From Deltaproteobacteria bacterium (GTDB lineage: Bacteria; Desulfobacterota; Desulfarculia; Adiutricales; Adiutricaceae): a DNA stretch of 15,026 nucleotides. This document shows positions 1 through 10,800 of the stretch, one piece after another (position 1 is the stretch's first letter; each line of letters starts with the position of its first letter). Position numbers and translations under genes: made by a program. The notes beneath the pieces were generated by a model. It was given only the letters and a program-made list of their open reading frames with translations. It ran no database searches and was not told the origin of the DNA. The stretch lies in contig JAIRNQ010000006.1 in the NCBI GenBank assembly GCA_031257955.1, positions 1 through 15,026 on the forward strand, in the 5' to 3' direction.

Positions 1-1680
1 AAACCGGCGACCAATAAATCGGCCCCTACGGCCTATCCGCTCGCCCCGCCGACCGGCTAGGCCGATCGTGCCCAGAACCCTGCCCCAAGCCGTCCCAACG
101 GCGGCTTGGGGCCCCTTCGCCCCCCACTCGCCAAACTTGGCCCCTTAAGAGGCCAAATCGCTCAATGCCCCCGTACGCTTTTCCCATGGGAACCCCGGTG
201 TTTTCATCCCCGAACAATACCCCGCCCGGCTAGCCCCCATCGACTTTGCCCTCCCGATCCCCTAAATAATCGACCAATAATCGCCCCAATGAAATACATC
301 GGCCCCCAACTTTGCCGTTAAACCCCAAAATGATCGGCCACCAGCTTTGCCCCCCTCCCGATCCCCAAAATAATCGACCAATAATCGCCTCAATGAAATA
401 CATGGGCCCTCGACTTGGCCGTTTGGCATAAACCACATAATAATCGGCCACCAGCTTTGTCCCCCTCCCGATCCCCAAAATAATCGACCAATAATCGCCC
501 CAATGAAATACATGGGCCCTCGACTTGGCCGTTCGACATAAACCCCATAATAATCGGCCACAAATGTCATTTCCACACTCCCCTTCAACCATATTGGCAT
601 AATAATCGACCAATCATAGCCTAAACGATAACCCTAAACACCCGCTAAGCCCTGTCAACAAACTTCGCTAAATAATCGGCCAAAATTCTAATCGCCAATT
701 TGCCCTAGGCAATATACCACAAATAATCGATCAATCATAGCCTCATCGATAATCCTCATCAACCACTCTGCCCGGTCTCCATCCTTCGCTAAATAATCAG
801 CCCAAATGATATTCGCTTGTCCGCCTCAGCCAGAATCCAAAAATAATCGACAAATAATTACCTCAACGATAATCCCCATCAAGCACACTGCCCGGTCTCC
901 AACCTTCGCTAAATAATAGGCCCTAATGAAATGGACCTTGTTACCCTAGGCAATATACCACAAATAATCGACCAATCATAGACTCAATGATAATCCCCAT
1001 TATTCATTCTGCTCGGTCGCAACCCACGCTAAATAATCCGCAAAAATCAAACGTGCTTGCACGCCTCAGGCATAATCCTACAATAATCGACCAATCATCA
1101 TCCCAGCGATAACCACAATCAACCGAACAGCCCGGTCGCCAACCTTCGCAAAATAATCGCCCCAATGATATTGACTCGGCCACCATCAGCCAGAATCCTA
1201 AATAATCGACAAATCATCATCCCATCGACAACCACCATCAACCGAACAGCCCGGTCGCCAATTCCCGCTAAATAATCTGCCATATCAAAATTCACCTAAT
1301 CACCTTTCGCATTATTCCATGAATAATCGACAAATCCCAACACCCGTCCAATTCTGTCGCCGATTGTCGCTAAATAATATGCCTTATCAAAATTCACCTA
1401 GTCACATTTCGCAATATCCCTGAATGATAGACAAATCATAATTTCAATGATCATCTCCAGCGGTCGCTCGGTTCGGCTAACGATAATTGAAGAATAATCG
1501 CCCCAATTATAAGTCCCCTTGTTCGTTTCGCAGGAATGTCTATATTGTCCCCTCATTAATAATGCCCAGCCACTGTTTAGCCAGATCGCCAATAGTCGCT
1601 AAATATTGGCCATAACGAAATGTCCCTGGCTCTCGCTGATAGGATTCTCAGAATAATTGGCCATACCCGTTCCGATGAAA
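1..1680. repeat. Degenerate tandem (satellite-like) repeat array built on AATAATCG
   Basis: No credible gene lies here. The plus strand shows a recurring anchor AATAATCGACC (variants CGATC, CGACA), with the CGA at about 271, 375, 485, 607, 728, 848, 969, 1088, 1207 and 1328, and degraded copies near 8, 1429 and 1499. Spacing is 104-122 bp, mostly 119-122. A second anchor, AATAATCGGCC-like, sits about 64-71 bp after each first anchor (335, 445, 555, 678, 798, 918, 1038, 1158, 1277), so each unit splits into about 70 + 50 bp. Units between 261 and 560 are nearly identical to one another; later ones form a diverged second subfamily carrying CCCGGTC(T/G)CC before the second anchor. Toward 1500-1680 only fragments survive. 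The plus strand is C-rich and G-poor. Unit lengths are not constant modulo 3 and stop codons recur, so the array is not coding. Function unknown. Confidence 0.85.
82..112. other. GC-rich perfect hairpin near the left edge
   Basis: The arms GCCCCAAGCCG (82-92) and CGGCTTGGGGC (102-112) are perfectly complementary over 11 bp, with a 9-nt loop. It lies between the first repeat fragment (about 8-40) and the main array (from 261). No T-run follows on either strand, so it is a weak candidate for the terminator of a gene outside the window. It could equally be an unrelated structure. Apart from this hairpin I see nothing in 41-260. Confidence 0.35.
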
Positions 1681-1732
1681 TGGTTTGGTTGCCGAACTTT
1701 GCGGGTGGTAATGGTTTTGGCCCCGGCCATGG

Positions 1733-1785
1733 TCATAAATAAATCCGCCCCGTTGGCCCGGCTTTAGGGCCGGGTAACGGGGCGG
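1733..1785 (-). terminator. Rho-independent terminator of the autotransporter gene
   Basis: On the minus strand, 99 nt after the stop codon of the giant gene, there is a strong stem. Positions 1745-1754 (CCGCCCCGTT) pair over 10 bp with 1776-1785 (AACGGGGCGG). Above a small internal loop, 1757-1762 pair with 1769-1774 over 6 bp, with a short loop. Read on the minus strand the stem is followed by ATTTATTTATG, a T-rich though interrupted tract. Position and orientation fit a terminator for the gene at 1884-11237, placed just before the tandem array. Confidence 0.65.
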
Positions 1786-1854
1786 GGGAGGGGGCCGGGT
1801 AAGGGGTGCCGGCTTTGGGTCTGGGAGCGGGCTGGGCTTCGGGGTTGGGCTTCT

Positions 1855-1878
1855 GGTCCCGGGATGGTGGCCGGGACC
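1855..1878 (-). other. Hairpin immediately after the autotransporter stop codon
   Basis: GGTCCCGG (1855-1862) and CCGGGACC (1871-1878) form a perfect 8-bp stem with an 8-nt loop, starting 5 nt past the minus-strand stop codon. No T-run follows. It may protect the 3' end of the transcript or slow the polymerase ahead of the stronger terminator at 1733-1785. That role is inferred only from its position. Confidence 0.4.
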
Positions 1879-1883
1879 GGGGG

Positions 1884-4800
1884 CTAGAACTGTAGGCCCA
1901 GGCCCATGGACAGCCCGTGGTTGTTTTCGGCCTTGCGGAAGCTGCCGCGGTAGTCGAGGGAGATGGTGGCCGAATCGCCGATTTCGTAATCGAGGCCGGA
2001 CTCGGCCACGAACCGTAAGCGGCCATAGTCGCGGGAGAAGGTGGAGAAGGACGGGAGGCCGGGTATCTCGGCAAAAGAGGTGGCCACGGTGATTTGGGTG
2101 TCCATGGTCTCCAGGGCCAGGCCCAGGTTAAGCCTCGGGGTGAGAAGCCGCCCGGAGGATTGCAAGACGATTTCCCGGGAGACGAAGGCCCCCAGCTCGA
2201 ACTCCAGGCTCCTTAGGCGTTCGGGGGAGTACCGGAAGTTGAGGTTTCCGGCCCCTGTCTCCGTATAGCCTTCCATGAGCGTCGAGGAGTAGGTCATTCC
2301 CAGGCGGGGGGTTAAGTTCCAGCCGTCCACCAGAAAGTGGCGGCCGGCGGTAGCCGAGGCCCCGGCCCAGGTGATGGCGTATTCGCCCGAGGCTTCCAGG
2401 CCCGGCACCGGGCGGCGGGCGGCTTCCACGGCCGAGCGGCCGGCGAAGGCCTGGAGGGTATAGTATACTTGATCCAGGTCATGCCTGAAGAAAAGCGTCC
2501 CCGACAGATCTTCCGAGTTGGCCGAGGCCCCGTTGTCCCAGTCGGCTTCGGTCTGGCCGACCAACAGGGCGCCGCCGGCCCTGTATGGGCCAAAGACGTG
2601 TTCGATGGCCAGCTGGGCCGAGCCGCTTTTGAACTCGAAGGCCGGATCGCCTTCCAAGGCCCGGCCGCGGCCCCAGCGGCCGCCAACGCTGGTTTTGACG
2701 CCCCAAGCCCCGTCCACGTAACCGGCGGCCGGAGAACCGGCGGCCGGGGCGCCGGAAGCCGGAGTGTAGAAGGAGTAGGGCTCATAGCCCAGGGCGGAAT
2801 TGACGAAATCCTTGGACTGCGTTTGGATGGTTCTGGTTTGGAGCGTTGAGTGGGCGACGCTCACGGCGGAAAGCCCCGAGATTATGGCCTCGGCCTCGGC
2901 CGGGGTACCGGCCAGGGCGGTCTCGAGGACCCGTTGGAGTTCGCCCCCAATCTGGACGCCGCCTTTAAGGCCCTCTTGGACGCTACCCAGTATCTCCCGG
3001 CCGTTGGTCGAGCCGCCGCCCAGCCCCACCAGGCCGGAATCGCCCGTCTTGGGGGTAACGGTCAGGACCAAGTCGCGGCCGACCGGGGCGAAGGAGTAGT
3101 CATAGAAGGACTTGCTCCCGGACAGCGTGGCCCCGGCGGTGGAAAGAGTCCCCGAGGCCGTGGCCGCCACCGTCTGGTAAGGGGTATTGGAGGCCACCGC
3201 CGCCAGATCGATTATCTCGGCGGTAAGGGTACCCGACAGGTTTATGTCCCGGGCCGAGATGGAAGCGGCGGATAGAACGGCGGTTTGGCCGTTGAGGGTG
3301 AGCGCGCCCTCGAAGGCCAACGTCCCGGAAGGGGAGAGGGTAAAGTCCCCCGAGGCGATCAGGTAGGTCCCCAAGGTCAGTTGCCCGCCGGAGACCCGGA
3401 CTTCGCCGGCGAAGACGGCCGGAGCGCTCGTGGCCAGCCTGGCCGAGCCCCCGGTTAAGCTAAAGCCGCCGACGGCGCCCGGAAGGGCCGTGCCCAAAAC
3501 GCCGTTGATGGATCCCGGCCCCACGAACTCGTAGGCGCCGGAGGAAACCGTCAGCTGGCCGACGTTAATTTGGCCGCCCAGATAGACTTGGCCTTGGGCG
3601 GCGCCCGAGAAGGTGGCCAAATCGCCCTGGAGGAAGGTCTCGCCGTTGGACCAGTTGGCCGTGGTTAAATCCCAGTTCCTGTCCACCGATCCCCGCCACT
3701 CCAAATCGAGGTTGGACAGGGTCGTTTTGAGCAGGAGCTCGGTTTTGTCGGTCGAGGCGACCAGGTTGGCCTGGACCCGGGAGTGGTTTATGTCGGCCAG
3801 ATCCCAGCGGGCCAGATCGGCGTCGGCGAAGAGACCGGACAGACGCCTGAATACTGCCCACTCCCCGGCGGCGACGGAGGCCAAAGACACGGTCATTTGG
3901 TTGTTTCCGATGAACGAGAAAGAATTGGCCTGGACCAGATCCCCCTCGGCCAGATCCAGGGTGAGGCTGGCGTTGTCGAAAGTGGCCAGGCCGACTATGG
4001 ACAAAGTCCCACGGGGGTTAAGGGTCCCGCCGAAAGTGGCCGCCCCGTTAATGGCCGCCCCGGAACCGGCCATTAGGTTGGTGCCGGCCGAGCCTCTGTA
4101 GGAGCCTCCCCAGAAGCCATTTAGGTTAATGGTCCCTTGCCGGTGCTCCAAAAGTCCGGTGACGCCGGTCTGGGCGCCGGAGACGGTCAACTCGAAGTAT
4201 CCTTCCTTTACCCAAGCGCCCGACCCGGCCAAATGGCCGGCCAGCTCGTAAGATTGCCAGCTACGATCAAAGGTGAGCGTCCCGTAGTTGGTAATGGCCA
4301 TGCCGTTGAAATGGCCCCCGTCGCCCAAGCGGACTTGGGCCCCGTTTTCTATGGTCACGCCGTTGACGAAGGTGACCTCGTTTTGGAATTCAACCGTGGC
4401 CCCGGATTTGACGAGCAGGGCCCGAGTGGGCGCGAAGCGATCGCCCACCGGGTCGTTGCTGGACCCGATTATCCCACCGCCCTGAAACACGTAATCGCCG
4501 CCCGTAATTGTCATGCCGGAAACGGCGACCGAGCCGTCGACGACAACCGTCCCGCTCCACATCGCGTCGAACATAACGGAATCTAGCTGGGCGAAGCTGT
4601 AAAGCGGTGAGGCACCGCCCAAATAATCCACAAAATTATAGTCTAGCGGGTTCCAGTGATCGCCATTGTCGCCGACCCACAGTAGGGTCATGTTCTCGTC
4701 GGAGGTCAGGACAACGTTAAGGGTGTCGCCGGAAACGGTGACCTTGGCGCCTTGGCGGTCGTTGATCGCATAGTCGCCGCCCACATATACTTGCCAAGAG

Positions 4801-7800
4801 TTGGCCCCCAAATCGGCCTCGATGTCCGTCTCCGCCCGGGCCAACGCGTAGGTCCCGGCGGCGAATTGGGCCACGTCAATGTTAACGGAAGTTGGGCCCG
4901 CGATAGTCAAAGTCCCGCCGACCGAAAGGAAGGGCGAGCCGCCCAAGAGGCTTGGGTTAAAGTCTAGGCTAACGGAGTTCAGGGTGGCGTCGCCGTTTAT
5001 CCTTAAGGTGGATCCGACGATCGAGCCGTCGATTAGGGCGTTACCGGCGATTATGGCGTTTCCGCCGACCCTCAATAACGCTCCGGTAAGGGTTTGGGCG
5101 TAGTCGCCTCCCAGGGTGCCCCCAAGAACCACCTCGCCATACTGGTGATTGAAGTCGCCGGAGAAATTGGCCAGGAGGTTGGGGCCCACGGTGAGTTTTC
5201 CGGCACCCTGTTTGATGACTTCCGCCCCGGCCGACCCGTTTACGGCGAAAGCGGGCACCACGTCCGAAGAGTAATTATAGACCAAAGCGCCCCCCAAGGT
5301 AACCGTCCCGGGGAGGATGGCGCCCTGGCCGGTCAAAGTCAGCCGGGATCCGGCTTCCACGGCCACCCCCCCGAAAAATTCCACTTGGTTTCGCAAGGTC
5401 ACGTTGGCCCCGCTCTGGAGCGTCAGCTTTCCGGTCGCGTCGGTCAGGGTGGTCCCGATGGCGTTGCCGGTAATTTTGGACCCGGAGAAGCTAAATTCGC
5501 CGCTTTGGACTAACATGTCCGAGACGACGACGTCTGAGACCACGTTGATCGAGCCGGCGCGAGAGGCGTCGAAGACGGCTTTGTCGCCGTTAAGGAAAAG
5601 ATTCTGGCCGCCGCCGGACCAATTGGCCGAGGTAGGATCCCAATTACCGCCGCCGCTGGCCGTCCAGCGGGTGACGAAATTATTGGCGAATAGGTAAAGG
5701 GCCAGATCGGATCCGTTGGTTTCCCAAAGGTGTCCCTGGCGGGAGGTTAAGGGTTGACCGTCCAAAGTCAGGCTTAGCTGGGCCTCGGGATTGGATAAAC
5801 CGGTAAACCCGGAGGCTCTGACCAGAACGTACCGGTCGGCCGAGAACTCGTTTAGGTCGAAGGTTACCGTCCCGCCAAACTGGGCCTGGCCGGTCACGGC
5901 CACGAGCGAACCGGACAAATCTCCCACCTCTACCTTGGCCCCATTGGAGAACAGGGCCGAGGCGCCCAGGTTAAGGCGGCCGGCCAGGGCCAAGGTGCCG
6001 GAAAACTCGGACACCCCGGCGATCCCGGACGAATCGGCCGCGGCCAACTTGGCCCCGGCGCCCAGCGAATAGGCCCCGCCGAGCGTGCCGTTAAGGTTAA
6101 CCGTCCCGGCCTCCTGTAGGAAAGCCTGGGTCAGGGTAGTGGAATAATTCCCGCTCAAGTTAAGCGTGCCGTCCCCGGTTTTTTTGACGCTCCCGCTCCC
6201 GCTCAGGACTATGGCGGCTGCCCCTAAGCTCTGGCTTTGCCCCGAATCCGTCTCAAAAACCAAAGTCCCGCCGTTGGCGATCTGGGCCGGGCTACCGAAA
6301 TGTCCAGCGTTCTTGAGCGTCAAGGTGCCGCCGCTTCCGATGGCGGCCGAGACGAAGCTCAGGGTATTTTCGAAGGTGGCCGAGGCGCCCGAGGAAATGG
6401 CCAATTGGCCCAGGCGGGGCAAGGCCCCACTGGCCTGGGCCGTGACGGTTATGGGCATTCCAACGAAAACGTAATCGCCGGCGGACACGACCAGGTCTGA
6501 GACGGTGGCCGCGGACGAGAGGGTAATCGTCCCGGTATGTGACCCATCGAAGACCACTTTGTCGCCGTCCAACTGGGTTTGGTTAACGTCGGCCCCGTTC
6601 TTCCAGTTGGCGGCGTTCCAGGCCAAGGTGCCGGCAGTATTGTTCCAAATCAATTCCAGGTTAGCGTTTTCGAGGGTAAACAATAGGGTACTCTGGTCCT
6701 GGCTAAGGTCGAAAGACGCGCTCTGGCGGGCCAGCGGAACTTGCCCGTTTACGGTGACCAAAAAATCGGCGTTCAAGTTCAATCCGCTGGCGTTGGTGGT
6801 TTTTAGGATCGGGGCTTGGGTGACCGAAATGAAGCCGGAAAGATCCAAACTGGCCCCGTTGGCCACGGTAACCACGCCCGTGTCTGTCTCGATAACCTGG
6901 CTTAGGGTCGGATCCCAGTGGATGATCGCCCCGTCGAAGGTGGCGTCCCCTTCTATGGACAGTCCGTAATGGGTACTGACATTGCCACGGAAAGTCGCGT
7001 CCCCGTTAATCCGCGAGACGGCCCCGAGGCTAAAAGTCGTCCCGGCCGCCTGGGCGTAGTCGCCGCGGTAGTTTCCGGCCAAGACCAGAGTCCCGGCCAG
7101 ATGGTCCAGCCTCCCGGCGTCCGACTCGAAATAACCGGTTAAGGTTAAGGTCCCGGCGCCCGACTTGGCAAGGTTACCGGCGCCGCTTAAGGCGTTATCG
7201 GCATTGGCCAGTTCGAAAGACTCCCCGCCGGCCAAGTTAAACTCCAAGGTCCCGGCGTTGGTTATGTGCGTAGACCCGAGGCTGGCGCTTTCAGTGAGGA
7301 TAACCCTTGAGTTTTGGCCGATTTCCAAGCCGCCCTGAAAATCGATGACATTTTTGAAGGTGGCCCTGGTGCCTGACCCGGAAACGGCGAGTTTGCCGGT
7401 GGGGCTGCCCAAGCCGTTGGCGGAGGCTGTCCCCACTAGGGGATCGCCTTGGAAAGTATAGTCGCCCGCTTCAACGTCCAACCCCGAGACGTTGGCTTGG
7501 CCGCTAACCGTAACCGTGGTGGCCGGGCCGGGATCCCTAAAGGTGGCCTTGTCTTGGGCCACGAACGATTCGGTGCCGTCGGAGGTATTTTTCCAACTGG
7601 AGTCGCTTTGGTTCCAGACGACGTTACCGGACCCGCCATTCCAAACCAAGGCCAGATTCTGGGCATAGAGGGTCAGAGTTAGGGCGTTGGCCGTGGAAGC
7701 CGCCCAGGTTTTGCCCATGCGGCCGGTCAGCGCGCCCGACTGAAGGGTTACCGTTATGTTGGGGTCGCCCTGGTCGAAGGTCAGGCCGCCGGAAGAGGTG

Positions 7801-10800
7801 AGGATGGTATACACCCCGGTCGTAAAGGTATTGAGGTCAACTACGTTGCCAGTGCCCTGGAAATTGGCCGTCCCGGACACCTCGATAATGTTCCCGGCGC
7901 CCAGGGCGTACTCGATGGTCGTCCCGTTGAAGACGGCGTAAGATCCGACGGACAAGCTGCCGCCGAGAAGGCCGTCGCCGAGTTTTACGGTCGCGCCCTC
8001 GAAGATCGCCTCCTCGCCAATGGACAAATCGGCCCCCAAATTGACCGTGCCCCTAAAGGTCGCGTCCTTGAGGATCTGGGAGTCGCCATTGACGGTCAAG
8101 GTTAAGCCGGCCGTCTGGGCATAGGATCCGCCGTAGGTCCCGGCGAGTGACAGTTGCCCGCTTTGGTGCAGGAGATTGCCCGTGGCCAGGGAAAAATCGC
8201 CATCGAGCCATAGATCGCTTAGGCCCGACTTTATCAGGTTACCCGATCCGCTTAGGTCGCCGATGGCGTCGCTTAGGTGGACGAGCGCGGAAGAGCGAAG
8301 CTCCAAGGTCCCTGCGTTTTCGATGTCGGTACTGACCAGATTGGAGGCGCCGTCAAAAACCAGCCGAGCGTTTGGGCCGATTTCGATGCCGTTTTCGAAA
8401 CGGAGGTTGGAGAGGACGGTAGCCTTGGCCGAGCCGATCAACTCGAGTTTGCCGGTTTGCCGGTTGTCATACTGGGAATCGACTAGTCCAATGATTTCCC
8501 CGCCGTCGAAAACGTACTGGGCGTCCCTAATTTCCATCCCCCCGACTTGATACGATCCGCTTAGGTACACGGTTTTGGTGGTCGCCGAGTCGTCGAAAAT
8601 AACGTAATCGTGGGGCAAGAAATTTACCGTGGTCTGGGATTGGCTTTTCCAGTTGCCGTTGGCCGCCCAGCCGCCACCCAGGGCGCCGGTCCAGGTCAGG
8701 TTGCGGGCGGGATCGACCAGCTCCAGCCAGATTTCGTTACCGGTTTCGTTAAGGCTGAGGGCGTACTGCGATCGGTCGAGGGCGAGCCCGGCGGAATACA
8801 CTCCGGTAAAATACTCGTTTATGTCGGTCCCTTCGTCCAGTTTGTTCGCCAGGACGCCAAACAGGTAGAGCCCGGGCAGAAACTGCCGCAATTCGATTCT
8901 GTTTTTGTGGAGAGTGGACAGGGACAAAGATCCGGCGCTTATCAAATCCCTTTGGAGGGCGCCGGTCAGGTCGGCGTAAAGGGTGGCCCCGTTTAAGGCC
9001 AGGGCCCCGGAGACGGTGAGGGCCCCGTATTGGTCGGCCCCGGGGGAAACCCCGCCGCCGTTGACGGTGAGGTTTTTGACGGTTCCGGTGCCGGAAATAC
9101 TCCCGCCACCGCCTATCTTTACCGACTCCAGATAACCGCCGGCGCCCAGAAGCAAACTTCCGGCGGTAACCACGGTATCGCCGGTGTAGGCTTGGGAGGA
9201 ATTTATGGTAAGGGTTCCGGCGCCCGTCTTTTCCACAATCCCGGATCCGTCAATCGCGCTGGTTAAAGTTCTGTCGCCGGTAACGTCAAAGACGATTTTC
9301 CCAAGATTGACCAGCCGGTTGCCGTTGCCCGTGATCTTAAGATCGCTCCCGTCGCCGACGACCAGTGTCCCATGTTCCTGGACCGCCAAAGAATTAACCC
9401 AAACGTCATCGTTTACCGTGGTTTTCCCGCCGGCGAAGATTAAGTTAAACAGGCCCCGCCCAAGAAAGGTGTCGGCCTGGGTTCCCTGATAAATTATGTT
9501 GGTTTCCCAATCGGGCGGGGTCCAGGCGGCGTCATAACCAAGAATCTTCCCGTCCAGAACCAAATCGAAGTCAGGGTCATAATTGTCCGTGGACTTCCCC
9601 GAGGCGTCACTGGCATAGCCGAAAATTAACTCGGTCGCCAGTTCCGTCACGGGAATGGCATAAAACATGTCGTAGTCGGTGATAATGTCGCCGAGTATGG
9701 GGTTGGTGGTAGGGGAGCCGAAGGGGCGCATGAAAAAAATGCCTTCCACGAAGGCCCCGGGGCCTATATAGACGGCCGCCCCCATGGGTCCCGAGCCGCC
9801 CACGATCGAGCCGGTAATGTCGACCTTCAAGGCCGCCGCCCCGTTTAAAAGGCTTTTGTCCCGAAAGAAATATTCATGTTCGTGATATTGATTCACCGGT
9901 AAGCCATTTTCGTAAAACGAGTAGGCCGGGCCCGTACCTCCCCACCAGCCGTAATTGGGCACGTCGCGGCTTCCGGTAAGCCCGAAATCGATTCTCAAGC
10001 CCACGCCGTTTTCCCCGGTGGCGCTCAAGATTCCTCGATGGTTAATGGAGTGGTTTGAACCAAAAGCTACCAAGGCGGCCGTCCCCCCGGGCCCGTTGGC
10101 CTGGACGGTGACGCCCGGGGCTATGGTAAGATTATTGCCAACCCCGTCGATCCTCACCCCGGCCGCCGCCCTCCCGTCGGCCATGATTGTGCCCAATTGG
10201 GTGACGTCGTTATGGCTCCCGAAAATATGTAAGCCCACGCCGTAGGCCGTTTCGTTGGACGCGTTGGGCAAATATGCCGTCCCAGCGCCATTGCGGGCGA
10301 AAAAGGTGGCCTCGTTTAGGACGGTGTTGGGCTCTAAGAGGGTACCGCCGGTGTAAATGGAACGGCCGTAATAGTTTCGCAAATCGATGTCGTAGCCCAT
10401 ATCGATAAACGCGGCCATCTCCACCTCGGTTAAGGCGGCATAGTTACGCATGAAATTATAGCTAAGCAGGGAACCGTAGATCCCTAACCGCCACAAGGTA
10501 TACGCGTCGGGAGAGTCGGTCGAGGCCATGTTAGGGTCCATGGTCCAGGAGTAGTCATAGGGCACCAGATTTTGCGCGTTGTGAGTGCCGTCGTTGTAAA
10601 CAAAATTGGCCTCGGGTCCGTTAAAATAAAATTTGTCCGCGACCAATACCCAGAAATCGCTTAAGTCACGGGGATCCGAGGTATAGTTGTAGTGGAGGCC
10701 CAACACGGTCGCCAACTCACGGATGACTACCGACTCAAAAGTCGCCCCATGCGCTAAATTAGTTTGAAATTCAAATAAATCTCTAAATGTAAATAATTGT

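Noticed and set aside
230..613. Two overlapping minus-strand open frames (127 and 112 codons) in the repeat array, with repeated peptides such as GRLFWGSGGGQSWWPI
   Set aside because: The same peptide appears in both frames because unit length is not a multiple of three. No ribosome binding site or family is seen, so these are repeat DNA read by chance.
1..1680. CRISPR array
   Set aside because: The repeats are far too degenerate and the sequence between anchors is also conserved from unit to unit, so there are no unique spacers. No cas gene is present.
2337..2849. Plus-strand open frames opposite the autotransporter barrel and passenger (for example 170 codons here, and many others up to 10245)
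   Set aside because: They are antisense shadows of a GC-rich gene; none shows a domain, a signal sequence or a credible start.
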